Assembly: GCF_029714425.1 (NCBI RefSeq)
Contig: NZ_CP121668.1
Span: forward strand, 310,001 to 374,000
DNA from: Bradyrhizobium sp. CB2312
Lineage (GTDB): Bacteria > Pseudomonadota > Alphaproteobacteria > Rhizobiales > Xanthobacteraceae
DNA length: 64,000 bases
Reading direction: 5' to 3'
Under the pieces are notes generated by a model. The model did not search any database and was not told the DNA's origin. It saw only the letters and a program-made list of their open reading frames with translations. Positions 55,548 through 64,000 of the stretch are shown here, in pieces. Within the stretch, counting starts at the first letter, position 1; every line of letters starts with the position of its first letter. The position numbers were made by a program, and so were the translations under genes.

Positions 55548-55679
55548 CGTCGTCCCGGGGCGCGCGAAGCGCGAGCCCGGGACCCATAACCACCGCACTT
55601 CGTTTTGCGATGATCGGGGCCATCAGCTTAGCCAAAACCACGGCCTGTGGTTATGGGTCCCCGCTTTCGCGGGGACGAC
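55548..55679. repeat. Palindromic repeat, family C copy 2, overlapping rimM 3' end
   Basis: CGTCGTCCCGGGGCGCGCGA ... GGGACCCATAACCACCGC, and CTGTGGTTATGGGTCCCCGC ... GCGGGGACGAC. The right part is read as the last codons of rimM, so the repeat is both intergenic and coding. Confidence 0.85.
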
Positions 55680-56208
55680 TCGCGGAGGGATCGTTACCTT
55701 CGTCCTCGCCCTCGACCTCCTGCGGCAGCGCGATCACGACGCGGCCGCCTTTGAGGTCGACCTCCGGCACCACGGCATTCGAGAACGGCAGCAGCATCGT
55801 CGGCCCCTTGAGCGGCGCGATCTCGATGATGTCGCCGGCGCCGAAATTATGGATCGCGAGCACGCGGCCGAGCGCGTCGCCGTCGGTGGTGACGGCGGCG
55901 AGCCCGATCAGATCGGTGTGGTAATATTCGTCCTCGTCCGTCGCGGGCAGTTTCGCGCGCGCAACGTAGAGCTCGATGCCGTTGAGCCGCTCGGCTTCAT
56001 CGCGGGTCGTGACGCCCTTGAACGTCGCGACCAGATGGTCTTTCGCCTCGCGCGCCGTTGCGACCTCGAACTGGCGCTTGCCGTCCTTGGCGAGAAGCGG
56101 ACCGTAGCGGCGCACGGCAAACGGATCTTCGGTGAAGGTCCATAGTTTGACCGCACCGCGCACACCATGCGCGGCGCCGATCCGCGCGACGCAGACCAGC
56201 GCCGACAT
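55651..56208 (-). CDS. rimM: 16S rRNA processing protein RimM
   Basis: 185 residues. The N-terminal beta-barrel has [17 protein letters not shown] and the later PRC-barrel has [15 protein letters not shown] and [14 protein letters not shown]. It helps mature the 30S head by binding ribosomal protein S19. The last about 10 residues (ending PRESGDP) are encoded by palindromic repeat C2, so the native end has been replaced or extended. The start follows rpsP by 9 bases. Confidence 0.95.
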   Translation of the reverse strand: MSALVCVARIGAAHGVRGAVKLWTFTEDPFAVRRYGPLLAKDGKRQFEVATAREAKDHLVATFKGVTTRDEAERLNGIELYVARAKLPATDEDEYYHTDLIGLAAVTTDGDALGRVLAIHNFGAGDIIEIAPLKGPTMLLPFSNAVVPEVDLKGGRVVIALPQEVEGEDEGNDPSASRPRESGDP

Positions 56209-56217
56209 GATCTGGCC

Positions 56218-56550
56218 TTAGGCCTTCGCGGCGGCTTCGGCCTGCGCCTTGCGCTCCTTGCGCGGCACGGCCTTCTCGGGGTTGTTGCGCGCTTCGCGCT
56301 TCTTGACGCCGGCGGCATCGAGGAAACGCATCACGCGGTCCGACGGCTGCGCGCCCTTGGCGAGCCAGGACTTCACCTTCTCCATGTCGAGCTTCAGGCG
56401 GGTCTCGTTGTCCTTCGGCAGCAGCGGATTGAAATAGCCGAGACGCTCGATGAAGCGGCCGTCGCGGGGAAAACGCGAATCGGCGACGACGACGTGATAG
56501 ACGGGACGCTTCTTGGTGCCTGCGCGGGCGAGGCGGATAACGACGGACAT
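56218..56550 (-). CDS. rpsP: 30S ribosomal protein S16
   Basis: 110 residues. The family start [20 protein letters not shown] and the following [22 protein letters not shown] are intact. A lysine/alanine-rich C-terminal tail extends beyond the core, as in other alphaproteobacteria. S16 aids 30S assembly. It follows ffh by 85 bases and precedes rimM by 9 bases. Confidence 0.98.
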   Translation of the reverse strand: MSVVIRLARAGTKKRPVYHVVVADSRFPRDGRFIERLGYFNPLLPKDNETRLKLDMEKVKSWLAKGAQPSDRVMRFLDAAGVKKREARNNPEKAVPRKERKAQAEAAAKA

Positions 56551-56635
56551 TCAGTTCTCCTTCAAAGTACGTTTTGTTCGGTTGATTGGTATTCCGCGTC
56601 ACGCGAGATGCTTGCGATCCCGTGCGACGAATTCC

Positions 56636-58183
56636 TCATTTCTTCTTGCCCGGGAAACCGCCGAGGCCCGGCAGCGTCGGCTTGCCGCTCAGCCCGGTCA
56701 GTCCGGGAAGGTTGGGCAGGCCGCCGCGAAGACCGGGCGGCAGATCCTTCGGCAAATTCGGCAGACCCTGTCCGCCGCCGCTCTGCATCTTCTCCTGCAG
56801 CGCCTTCATCTCTTCGGGCGAGGGCATCTTCATGCCGCCGCCAAATCCCATCGCCTGCGCGATGCCGGCGAGCGGGCCGCGCTTGCCCGAGCCCATGGCC
56901 TTCATCACGTCGGCCATGTTCCGGTGCATCTTCAGGAGCTTGTTGACGTGCTCGACGCTCTGGCCACTGCCGGCGGCGATGCGCTTCTTGCGGCTGGCCT
57001 TGAGCAGGTCGGGATGGCGGCGCTCGTCGCGCGTCATGGAATCGATGATCGCGACCTGGCGCTTCAAAATCTTGTCGTCGATGCCGGCGGCCGCGATCTG
57101 GTTCTTCATCTTGGAGATGCCGGGCATCATGCCCATCAGCCCGCTGATGCCGCCCATGTTGGACATCTGCAGCAATTGCTCACGCATGTCGTTGAGGTCG
57201 AACTGACCCTTGCGCATGCGCTCGGCGGTGCGCGCGGCCTTCTCGGCGTCGATGTTCGCCGCGGCCTTCTCGACCAGCGAGACCACGTCGCCCATGCCGA
57301 GGATGCGCCCCGCAATACGATCGGGATGGAAGTCCTCCAGCGCGTCGGTCTTTTCACCGGTGCCGATCAGCTTGATCGGCTTGCCGGTGACGGCGCGCAT
57401 CGACAGCGCGGCGCCGCCGCGGCCGTCGCCGTCGACGCGGGTCAGCACGATGCCGGTGAGGCCGACGCGCTGATCGAACGCGCGCGCGAGGTTCACCGCG
57501 TCCTGGCCGGTGAGCGAGTCCGCAACCAGCAGCACTTCATGCGGATTCGCAGCCGCTTTGATCGCGGCTGCTTCCGCCATCATCTCTTCGTCGAGCGTGG
57601 TGCGGCCGGCGGTGTCGAGCAGCACGATGTCGTAGCCGCCGAGCTTGCCGGCCTCCAGCGCGCGTTTTGCGATTTGCGGCGGCTGCTGGCCCGCCACGAT
57701 CGGGAGGGTCGGGATGTCGAGGTCGCGGCCGAGCACGGCCAGCTGCTCCATCGCCGCCGGGCGATAGACGTCGAGCGAGGCCATCAGCACCTTGCGCTTG
57801 TCGCGCTGGACCAGGCGGCGGGCGAGCTTCGCGGTGGTGGTGGTCTTACCGGAGCCTTGCAGGCCGACCATCATGATCGGCACCGGCGGCACGGAATTGA
57901 CGTCGATGGTCTGGCCTTCCGCGCCGAGCGTGTTGACCAGCTCGTCATGGACGATCTTGACCACCATCTGGCCGGGCGTGACCGACTTGACGACGGTGGC
58001 GCCGATCGCCTGCTCGCGGACGCGCTCGGTGAAGCTGCGCACCACTTCGAGCGCGACGTCGGCCTCCAGCAGCGCGCGGCGCACCTCGCGCATCGCGGCG
58101 TCGACGTCCTTTTCGGTCAGCGCACCGCGCCCCGTCAGACGATCGAGAATGCCACCAAGCCGTTCCGACAGATTGTCGAACAA
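56636..58183 (-). CDS. ffh: Signal recognition particle protein (Ffh/SRP54)
   Basis: 515 residues. The NG GTPase domain has GLQGSGKTTTTAKLA (G1, about 107) and LLDTAGRTTLDEEMM (G3), with TRVDGDGRGGAALS (G4 region). The C-terminal M domain contains methionine-rich helices and the RNA-binding GSGQSVEHVNKLLK. A glycine/proline/leucine-rich tail ends the protein. It binds 4.5S RNA and signal sequences to target proteins to the membrane. It begins the minus-strand cluster ffh-rpsP-rimM-trmD-rplS. No 4.5S RNA gene was seen nearby. Confidence 0.98.
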   Translation of the reverse strand: MFDNLSERLGGILDRLTGRGALTEKDVDAAMREVRRALLEADVALEVVRSFTERVREQAIGATVVKSVTPGQMVVKIVHDELVNTLGAEGQTIDVNSVPPVPIMMVGLQGSGKTTTTAKLARRLVQRDKRKVLMASLDVYRPAAMEQLAVLGRDLDIPTLPIVAGQQPPQIAKRALEAGKLGGYDIVLLDTAGRTTLDEEMMAEAAAIKAAANPHEVLLVADSLTGQDAVNLARAFDQRVGLTGIVLTRVDGDGRGGAALSMRAVTGKPIKLIGTGEKTDALEDFHPDRIAGRILGMGDVVSLVEKAAANIDAEKAARTAERMRKGQFDLNDMREQLLQMSNMGGISGLMGMMPGISKMKNQIAAAGIDDKILKRQVAIIDSMTRDERRHPDLLKASRKKRIAAGSGQSVEHVNKLLKMHRNMADVMKAMGSGKRGPLAGIAQAMGFGGGMKMPSPEEMKALQEKMQSGGGQGLPNLPKDLPPGLRGGLPNLPGLTGLSGKPTLPGLGGFPGKKK

Positions 58184-58648
58184 TGCCGTTGTCCTGTTGC
58201 TGTCCCCTGGTGAGGGGCGCGCCGTTATTTTCCGCTGTCATGCCCCGGCTTGACCGGGGCATCCAGTACGCCGCGACACCTCGGTTCTCGCCGAGCCGCT
58301 TCTGGAATACTGGATCCCCCGCCTGCGCGGGGGATGACCACTTCCTTGGCAAGCGATCTTCCAAACACCTTTACGCCCGAGGGCGCACAGCGCTGTCGGG
58401 CGTTGACCTCCGGCCACCAGGGCCGGTCGGCGGGTCGAAAAGAAAGCCTTTCCGAGAAAGTGGCGGGGTTAAACGCCGCTCCCGCCCAAAAGTCAAGGAA
58501 AGTTAGGGTGCCGGGGCGCCTTTGCCGAGGCCAGGTCCTGAAATAAGGCCTTGAAATATGGCCATTTCCGGCGACGGGTTCCTTTTTCGCCGGCCCCGCC
58601 CATATAGCCGGTCATGACTTCCCTCCGCTATCATCACTGAAGCCGCCC
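58184..58648. other. Intergenic region of about 465 bases between ffh and the MBL-fold gene
   Basis: It contains a family D palindrome (58237-58339). At 58374-58402 CGCCCGA pairs with TCGGGCG, with an inner GCGC/GCGC pair. The rest, toward 58648, shows no gene. It should hold the divergent promoters of ffh and the hydrolase gene. Confidence 0.45.
58237..58339. repeat. Intergenic palindromic repeat, family D copy 3
   Basis: TGTCATGCCCCGGCTTGACC and ATCCAGTACGCCGCG pair with TACTGGATCC and GCGCGGGGGATGACC; TTCTCGCCGAG is in the centre. Confidence 0.82.
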
Positions 58649-59713
58649 GTGCGCATCACCCGCCGCCGCCTGTTCGGAGTGCTGGCCGGGGCCGGCGCCC
58701 TCGTCGGTGTTCCGTCCTTTTGGATGTCCCGCATGAAAACCTATGACGGTCCCGTCTCCGATCATTACGACGGCTTGCACTTCTTCGATCCCAACGGGGC
58801 GTCGCCAAGATCGCTTGGCGAGGTCCTGCGCTGGCAGTTCGGCGGCGGCCGCAAGCGCGAGACCTGGCCGGACTGGGTCCCCAGCCCCCATGCCGACATC
58901 CCGCCCGCGCGGGTCGATGGCGACAAGGTGCGGCTCTCCTTCATCGGCCATGCCAGCTGGCTGATCCAGGCCGGCGGGCTCAACATCCTGGTTGACCCCG
59001 TCTGGTCGATGCGGGTCTCGCCGGTCGCCTGGGCGGGGCCGAAGCGTCACAACGATCCCGGCATCGCCTTCGAGAACCTGCCGAAGATCGACGCCGTGCT
59101 GGTCTCGCACGGGCACTACGACCATCTCGACATCGCGACGCTGTCGCGGCTCGCCAAGAATTTCGCCCCGCGCGTGGTCACCCCGCTCGGCAACGACGTG
59201 ACGATGCGGAGCTCCGATCCCACCATCAAGGTGGAAGCGTTCGACTGGCACGATCGCGTCGAGCTCGGCGAAGGCGTTGCGGTGCATCTGGTGCCGACGC
59301 GGCACTGGACCGCGCGCGGCGTGTTCGATCGTAACAAGGCGCTGTGGGCGAGCTTTGTCTTGGAGACGCCGGCAGGGAAAATCTATGTCGTCTGCGATTC
59401 CGGCTATGGCGATGGCGGGCATTTCCGTCGCGTCGCGGAGAAGCACGGGACGCTACGCCTCGCGATCCTGCCGATCGGCGCCTACGAGCCGCGCTGGTTC
59501 ATGCGCGACCAGCACATGAACCCGGAAGACGCAGTGAAGGCGCTGGCCGATTGCGGCGCCGAGGCCGCGCTCGGGCATCATCACGGCACGTTCCAGCTGA
59601 CGGACGAAGCGATCGACGCGCCGGCGAAAGCGCTAGTGGAAGCACTGGACGTCGCGAAGATTCCGCAGGAGCGGTTCGTCGCGATGAAGCCGGGGCAGGT
59701 GGTGGAGATTTAG
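58649..59713 (+). CDS. Metallo-beta-lactamase-fold hydrolase, NAPE-PLD/UlaG-like, exported
   Basis: 354 residues from GTG 58649. The N-terminus RITRRRLFGVLAGAGALVG looks like a Tat-type signal. The core shows FIGHASWLIQAGGLNILVDPVWS and the metal motif SHGHYDHLD (about 151), with PLGNDV and HWTARG afterwards. GPKRHNDPGI is typical of N-acylphosphatidylethanolamine phospholipase D-like proteins. It may cleave phosphodiesters of envelope lipids, but UlaG-type lactonase activity is also possible. It stands alone between ffh and a palindrome. Confidence 0.83.
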   Translation: MRITRRRLFGVLAGAGALVGVPSFWMSRMKTYDGPVSDHYDGLHFFDPNGASPRSLGEVLRWQFGGGRKRETWPDWVPSPHADIPPARVDGDKVRLSFIGHASWLIQAGGLNILVDPVWSMRVSPVAWAGPKRHNDPGIAFENLPKIDAVLVSHGHYDHLDIATLSRLAKNFAPRVVTPLGNDVTMRSSDPTIKVEAFDWHDRVELGEGVAVHLVPTRHWTARGVFDRNKALWASFVLETPAGKIYVVCDSGYGDGGHFRRVAEKHGTLRLAILPIGAYEPRWFMRDQHMNPEDAVKALADCGAEAALGHHHGTFQLTDEAIDAPAKALVEALDVAKIPQERFVAMKPGQVVEI

Positions 59714-59727
59714 CGTCAATCTCCGCT

Positions 59728-59863
59728 GTCGTCCCGGGGCGCGACGAAGTCGCGAGCCCGGGACCCATAACCACAGGGAGACGTTTGGCGAGGACTCGGA
59801 GTTACCGCCTGCGCGCAACAACCACTGCCTGTGGTTATGGGTCCCCGCCTTCGCGAGGACGAC
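59728..59863. repeat. Intergenic palindromic repeat, family C copy 3
   Basis: GTCGTCCCGGGGCGCGACGA and GGGACCCATAACCACAGGGA pair with CCTGTGGTTATGGGTCCCCG and TTCGCGAGGACGAC. It lies between the hydrolase and SIMPL genes, which converge. Confidence 0.85.
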
Positions 59864-59905
59864 ACCATTGGTGTTGCGGCGATGTGCCTCTTACGAAGCC
59901 CCGTC

Positions 59906-60607
59906 TTACTGCCCCTGCTTGATCGCCCAGCTCACATTCACCGTCACCGACAGCGTCTCCTCGCCCGGCGCGACCGCAGCAGGCGCAGCCATTGGCGCTG
60001 TCGCCATCCGCGCCTTGAACAGCGGCACCGGGCCGCCACCCTCGGATACACTGAGCGGCGCGCCCAGCGTCACGCCGGTGGCCTTGGCGTAGATCTCGGC
60101 CTTGCGGCGCGCATCGGCGACCGCCTGCTCGCGCGCATCGTCGAGCAGTTTTGATGCCTGCGTCACCTCGAACGCGATGTTGCCGATGTCGTTGGCGCCG
60201 GCGCCAACCAGCGTGTCGATGATGCCGGCGACCTTGGTCACGTCGCGAATTTTCACGGTGACGCGGTTACTGGCGCGGAAGCCGACCACGGGCGAAGCGC
60301 CGGTGGATTTGTTCTGGCCGTATTGCGGCTGCAGCGACAGCCGCGAGGTCTGGTAATCCTTCTCGGCGATGCCGGCGCCCTTCAGCGCCAGCAACACCTT
60401 GCCCATCGCGGCGTTGTTCGCGTCTGAGGCCTCCTTCGCCGTCTTGGCATCGTTGGCGACGCCGGCATCGATCTGCGCAAGGTCCGGCGCTGCGGAAACA
60501 TTGGCTTCGCCGCTCACCGTAATGGCGGAGGGAAAATCATCGGCGAGCGCAGGCGTTGCCAGCAGCGTGGCGGCGAAAACGGCAGCGAGTACGGCAGGCT
60601 TCTTCAT
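59906..60607 (-). CDS. Exported SIMPL-domain (DUF541) protein
   Basis: 233 residues from ATG 60607, with AGTGAGAG just upstream. The GTG three codons earlier overlaps the previous gene. The signal peptide ends near TPALAD (about 23). The SIMPL domain has ITVSGEANVSAAPDLAQIDAGV, RLSLQPQYGQ and AREQAVADARRKAEIYAKATGV. It is predicted periplasmic; bacterial homologues counter oxidative stress, but the activity is unknown. It starts 5 bases after the GyrI-like gene stop, forming an operon. Confidence 0.87.
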   Translation of the reverse strand: MKKPAVLAAVFAATLLATPALADDFPSAITVSGEANVSAAPDLAQIDAGVANDAKTAKEASDANNAAMGKVLLALKGAGIAEKDYQTSRLSLQPQYGQNKSTGASPVVGFRASNRVTVKIRDVTKVAGIIDTLVGAGANDIGNIAFEVTQASKLLDDAREQAVADARRKAEIYAKATGVTLGAPLSVSEGGGPVPLFKARMATAPMAAPAAVAPGEETLSVTVNVSWAIKQGQ

Positions 60608-60612
60608 CTCTC

Positions 60613-61380
60613 TCACTTCAATGGCACGAACACGTTGATCACGAGCTTGTCCTCGGCCGTCTTCAGGGGATCGGTGAGGTACTCCTCGATGAACGTGTCC
60701 TTGGCTTCCAGCTTCTTGTCGTCAAGGTGATTGGTGATCGCCTCGTAGGTGTTGTCCATGTTGTCGTAGGAGCCGCGATGGACGAATTTCAGCGCCTTGC
60801 CCTCCGGCGACTTGCCGATGCTCATGTCCTTGGACAGGTTCTTCGGATCCTGCTCGACCGGAATCTCCGCGAGGAAGGTGAAGCCGGTGTCGTCGGTCGA
60901 GGTGTAGACGATCATCGAATTGCCAGATGGCTTGATGCCCTGCTTGTCCAACAGCGTGTTCAGCGCCTTGAAGGCGTCGATCAGTGTGTCGAAGGCGGAG
61001 TCCCAATTGGCAGTGCCCTTGACCATCACGACCTTCTTGGCCTCGAGCGTGGTCTCCTGGCCGAACGGGTCGGCGGTCTGCACCGGGGCGGGCGTGGCGG
61101 CGGCTGCGGGCGGCGGGGCCGCCGGGCTGGGTGAGGCGCTGGCCGCGGGCGAAGGCGTCGCTGCAGGTGCCGGTGAGGCGCTCGCGGCCGGCGCCGGGCT
61201 TGCCGCAGGCGCGGGCGAAGCGCTTGCGGCCGGGGCGGGCGATGCCGACGGGGCCGGCGAGGGGCTTGCTGATGCGGCTGGTGCCGGGCTCGGGGTCTGC
61301 GCCAGGGCGCCGGACAGGCCAATCGACATGGCCGCCGCCGGGATCAGCGCGGCCAGAGCGAGACGACGAAAGCTGATCAT
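60613..61380 (-). CDS. Exported GyrI-like/effector-binding-domain protein with Ala-Ser-Pro repeats
   Basis: 255 residues from ATG 61380, with GGGGAGAG 5 bases upstream. The signal peptide ends near SGALAQ (about 27). A low-complexity segment of ASPAPAAS-type repeats (about 29-100) follows. The C-terminal domain has VMVKGTANWDSAFDTLIDAF and TGFTFLAEIPVE, which resembles GyrI-like small-molecule-binding domains. Such domains are usually cytoplasmic; here the protein is exported. It is co-transcribed with the SIMPL gene. The role is unknown. Confidence 0.75.
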   Translation of the reverse strand: MISFRRLALAALIPAAAMSIGLSGALAQTPSPAPAASASPSPAPSASPAPAASASPAPAASPAPAASASPAPAATPSPAASASPSPAAPPPAAAATPAPVQTADPFGQETTLEAKKVVMVKGTANWDSAFDTLIDAFKALNTLLDKQGIKPSGNSMIVYTSTDDTGFTFLAEIPVEQDPKNLSKDMSIGKSPEGKALKFVHRGSYDNMDNTYEAITNHLDDKKLEAKDTFIEEYLTDPLKTAEDKLVINVFVPLK

Positions 61381-61606
61381 TTTACTCTCCCCAAGACCTT
61401 GTACACCAAGGCCTAAATCCATCCTTGCGCCCGCCCGCGCGTCCCTCCCCGCGCGAGTCGCGCCGTTCTAACACGCGAGCGCCGAATTCGTCCCATGACA
61501 GATGCGTCATGGCAGCTCACCTTGGCAGACACCCTCGGTCGCCGCCAAATGACTGGCCAAGCCGGCAAGGATCGCCATATAAGGCAGGCGAAATTCGGGA
61601 ATTTTC

Positions 61607-62482
61607 ATGAGCGCGCTGGCCAACCACGCATTTGCCAAGATGAACGGCATCGGCAACGAGATCGTCGTTGTCGACATGCGCGATTCTGCCTCGCCCGTGA
61701 CGCCGGACGACGCCCGCGCGGTGGCGTCCGCTCAAGGCGGCGTGCCCTACGACCAGCTCATGGTGCTGCAGAAGCCGCGGCTCGACGGCACCGAGGCCTT
61801 CATCCGCATCTACAACAATGACGGCTCCGAGGCCGGCGCCTGCGGCAACGGCATGCGTTGCGTGGTGCGGCGGATTTTCGAGAGGACCGGCCAGACCACG
61901 GCGACGTTCGAGACCGCGGCCGGCCTGCTCAATGCCTGGCAGGGTCCGGCGCCCGATCTCTACACCGTCGACATGGGCGCGCCGAAGTTCGGCTGGCAGG
62001 ACATTCCGCTGGCTGAGGAGTTTCGCGATACCCGCTACATCGAATTGCAGATCGGGCCGATCGACAATCCGATCCTGCATTCGCCCTCGGCCGTGAGCAT
62101 GGGCAATCCGCACGCGGTGTTCTGGGTCGACGACGTCAACGCCTACGACCTCGGCCGCTTCGGTCCGCTGCTGGAAAATCACCCGATCTTCCCCGAGCGC
62201 GCCAACATCACGCTGGCGCATATCGTCGATCCCCAGCACATCACGATCCGCACCTGGGAGCGCGGCGCAGGTCTGACCCGGGCCTGCGGTTCGGCGGCCT
62301 GTGCGACCGCGGTCGCGGCTGCGCGGCTGAAGCGCGCCGAGCGCAATGTCGAGATCACGCTGCCCGGCGGCAAGCTCGGCATCGAATGGCGCGAGCGCGA
62401 CGATCATGTGCTGATGACCGGCACGGCGACCTTCGAATACGAAGGCAATTTCGATCCGGCGCTGTTCGCGCCGGTCGGGTAA
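61607..62482 (+). CDS. dapF: Diaminopimelate epimerase
   Basis: 291 residues. Catalytic cysteines are C79 in [12 protein letters not shown] and the second in [12 protein letters not shown] (about 225). [13 protein letters not shown] at the N-terminus is standard. It converts LL- to meso-diaminopimelate for lysine and peptidoglycan. Its stop overlaps the mtaB start (TAATG), so the two are translationally coupled. About 225 bases separate it from the divergent GyrI-like gene. Confidence 0.97.
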   Translation: MSALANHAFAKMNGIGNEIVVVDMRDSASPVTPDDARAVASAQGGVPYDQLMVLQKPRLDGTEAFIRIYNNDGSEAGACGNGMRCVVRRIFERTGQTTATFETAAGLLNAWQGPAPDLYTVDMGAPKFGWQDIPLAEEFRDTRYIELQIGPIDNPILHSPSAVSMGNPHAVFWVDDVNAYDLGRFGPLLENHPIFPERANITLAHIVDPQHITIRTWERGAGLTRACGSAACATAVAAARLKRAERNVEITLPGGKLGIEWRERDDHVLMTGTATFEYEGNFDPALFAPVG

Positions 62483-63735
62483 TGGCCGTCGACGTCGTCA
62501 GCTTCGGCTGCCGCCTCAACGCCTTCGAGGCCGAGGTGATCCGCCGCGAGGCCGAGGGCGCGGGGCTCGAAGACACCATCGTCATCAATAGCTGCGCCGT
62601 CACCAATGAGGCCGTGGCGCAGGCGCGCCAGTCGATCCGCAAGCTGAGGCGCGAGCGGCCTTCGGCGCGCATCGTCGTCACCGGCTGCGCGGCGCAGACG
62701 CAAAGCGCGATGTTCGCCGACATGGCCGAGGTCGACCGCGTCGTCGGCAATGACGACAAGCTGCGCGGCGAAGCGTGGCGCGAGACGCGCAACGCTTTCG
62801 ACCTTGGTGCCAGCGAGAAGATCGCCGTCAGCGACATCATGGCGGTCAAGGAGATGGCGCCGCATCTGATCGATGGCTATGCGCGCGGCCTGCCGCGCGT
62901 ATTCGTGCAGGTGCAGAACGGCTGCGACCATCGCTGCACCTTCTGCATCATCCCGTTCGGCCGCGGCAATTCACGCTCGGTGCCGATGGGTGCGGTGGTC
63001 GATCAGGTGCGGACGCTGGTCGGGCGCGGCTATGCCGAGATCGTGCTGACCGGCGTCGATCTCACCAGCTACGGCACTGATCTGCCGGGCGCGCCGAAGC
63101 TCGGCATGCTGACCAAACAGATCCTGCGGCATGTGCCGGAGTTGAAGCGTCTGCGTATCTCTTCGATCGATTCGATCGAGGCGGACGCCGATCTGCTGGA
63201 CGCCATCGCTGACGATGCGCGGCTGATGCCGCACCTGCATCTGTCGCTGCAATCCGGTGACGACATGATCCTGAAGCGCATGAAGCGGCGGCATTCGCGG
63301 AAGCAAGCGATCACGTTCTGCGACCAGGTCCGCCGCCTCCGCCCGGATATCGCGTTGGGTGCCGACATCATCGCGGGCTTCCCGACCGAGACCGAGGAGA
63401 TGTTTTTGCGCTCGCTCGATCTGGTCGAGGAGTGCGGCCTGACATTCCTGCACGTCTTCCCCTATTCGCCACGCCCCGGCACGCCGGCCGCGCGGATGCC
63501 GCAGGTCGCGGGTGGCGCGATCAAGCAGCGCGCGAAGCGGCTGCGTGCGGCAGGTGAGGTGGCGCTACGGCAGCGGCTGCAAGCCGAGGTCGGCGCGACG
63601 CGCGAGGTGCTGATCGAGAGTGACGGGCAGGGACGCACGGAGCACTATCTGCCGGTGGCGATTGCGGGCGGACGTGTGGGCAGCGTCGTGCAGCTGATGA
63701 TTGCCGGCAGCGATGGCGAGCGGCTGACCACGTAA
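62482..63735 (+). CDS. mtaB: tRNA (N6-threonylcarbamoyladenosine37-C2)-methylthiotransferase
   Basis: 417 residues from ATG 62482. The N-terminal domain has SFGCRLNAFE, INSCAVTNEA and VVTGCAAQ, providing three cysteines for the auxiliary cluster. The radical-SAM motif CDHRCTFCIIPFGRG is near 150. The C-terminal TRAM-like part has VLIESDGQGRTEHY. The enzyme converts t6A37 to ms2t6A37 in tRNAs decoding ANN codons. Coupling with dapF is common in alphaproteobacteria. Confidence 0.95.
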   Translation: MAVDVVSFGCRLNAFEAEVIRREAEGAGLEDTIVINSCAVTNEAVAQARQSIRKLRRERPSARIVVTGCAAQTQSAMFADMAEVDRVVGNDDKLRGEAWRETRNAFDLGASEKIAVSDIMAVKEMAPHLIDGYARGLPRVFVQVQNGCDHRCTFCIIPFGRGNSRSVPMGAVVDQVRTLVGRGYAEIVLTGVDLTSYGTDLPGAPKLGMLTKQILRHVPELKRLRISSIDSIEADADLLDAIADDARLMPHLHLSLQSGDDMILKRMKRRHSRKQAITFCDQVRRLRPDIALGADIIAGFPTETEEMFLRSLDLVEECGLTFLHVFPYSPRPGTPAARMPQVAGGAIKQRAKRLRAAGEVALRQRLQAEVGATREVLIESDGQGRTEHYLPVAIAGGRVGSVVQLMIAGSDGERLTT

Positions 63736-63740
63736 CAGGT

Positions 63741-63950
63741 GCTCTCTTCCTTCTCCCCTTGTGGGAGAAGGTGGCATAGGCGGCCTTTGGCCGCCGTCTC
63801 TAAGAACGCCGAAGCGAAGCTTCGGCTACGGCGCCGGATGAGGGGTTGCTTCCGCGAATTCTACTGCGTGAAGGTGCACGCGGAGAGAGACCCCTCACCC
63901 GTCTCGCCGCTGCGCGGCGAGCCACCCTCTCCCACAGGGGGAGAGGGGAA
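63741..63950. repeat. Intergenic palindromic repeat, family F copy 2
   Basis: CTTCTCCCCTTGTGGGAGAA on the left pairs with TCTCCCACAGGGGGAGAGG on the right, with GAGGGGTTG and CCCCTC between and an internal CGAAGCGAAGCTTCG. A copy is at 1731-1890. Confidence 0.82.
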
Positions 63951-63954
63951 GAAT

Positions 63955-64000
63955 CTACTGCGCCCTGACCTGCCAGAACCTGAGCGTCCGCCGCGCATTC
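63955..64000 (-). CDS. Partial coding region, 3' end of a gene beyond the right edge
   Basis: On the minus strand the last 14 codons before a TAG stop at 63957-63955 read NARRTLRFWQVRAQ. The rest lies outside the window. Coding status is inferred from the position just after repeat F and the open frame; no family can be assigned. Confidence 0.35.
   Translation of the reverse strand, partial: NARRTLRFWQVRAQ

Noticed and set aside
58500..58560. Possible 4.5S SRP RNA near ffh because of GCCAGGTCCTGAA
   Set aside because: The apical GGAAGGAAGCAGC-type loop of SRP RNA is absent and no extended hairpin fits.

Overview
The window is high-GC, densely packed chromosomal DNA from an alphaproteobacterium, most likely Bradyrhizobium or a very close relative. 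This rests on gene content and on intergenic palindromes, not on a database search. Supporting content includes a malonyl-CoA synthetase of the rhizobial/Rhodopseudomonas type, an IalB-like exported protein, a DUF6455 protein, a BacA/SbmA-type ABC exporter, and more than twenty copies of several dispersed palindromic repeats. No rRNA, tRNA, CRISPR array, insertion sequence or prophage was seen.

Layout. Bases 1-1680 hold a minus-strand pair: a radical-SAM enzyme of the tetraether-lipid-synthase-like family (cut by the left edge) and an Lgt-like membrane protein. Bases 1.9-10.4 kb carry a Crp/Fnr regulator, a single-domain response regulator, a Tat-exported PhoD phosphatase, two TAXI-type binding proteins without TRAP permeases, PhhB and a DUF1232 protein. 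Bases 10.8-18 kb hold a quinone oxidoreductase, an SDR, an IalB-like protein, rlmN, a PAP2 phosphatase and argG. Bases 18.1-20.3 kb are an OmpA-type envelope gene whose frame is broken in a proline-rich tract. Bases 20.5-26.5 kb encode a VOC protein, an FkbM methyltransferase, a BacA/BclA-like ABC exporter and a hybrid histidine kinase.

Bases 26.6-30.2 kb are the sdhCDAB operon. Bases 30.5-37.5 kb hold a LysR regulator, a TSUP permease, matB divergent from an SDR, a fasciclin protein, and a cytochrome b561/molybdoenzyme pair. Bases 37.5-48.1 kb contain an MFS permease, leuB, a hexapeptide acetyltransferase, asd, a beta-carbonic anhydrase, a CitE-like lyase, a 2OG-oxygenase-like protein, a truncated SDR and an AHL-lactonase-like hydrolase. 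Bases 48.4-54 kb hold a glycosyltransferase, leuD, several small exported proteins and leuC. Bases 54.3-58.2 kb are the ribosome/SRP cluster ffh-rpsP-rimM-trmD-rplS. Bases 58.6-64 kb hold a metallo-beta-lactamase-fold protein, an exported GyrI-like/SIMPL pair, and dapF-mtaB.

Functionally the region is mostly housekeeping: leucine (leuB, leuC, leuD at three separate sites), arginine (argG), lysine/cell wall (asd, dapF), translation (rlmN, mtaB, trmD, rimM, rpsP, rplS), secretion (ffh) and respiration (sdh). Envelope and periplasmic functions are interspersed. The least understood parts are the Tes-like/Lgt-like pair at the left edge and the membrane-anchored TAXI receptor at 5.8-7.2 kb. The OmpA frameshift, the SDR remnant and the repeat-encoded RimM tail are the clearest signs of recent sequence change.
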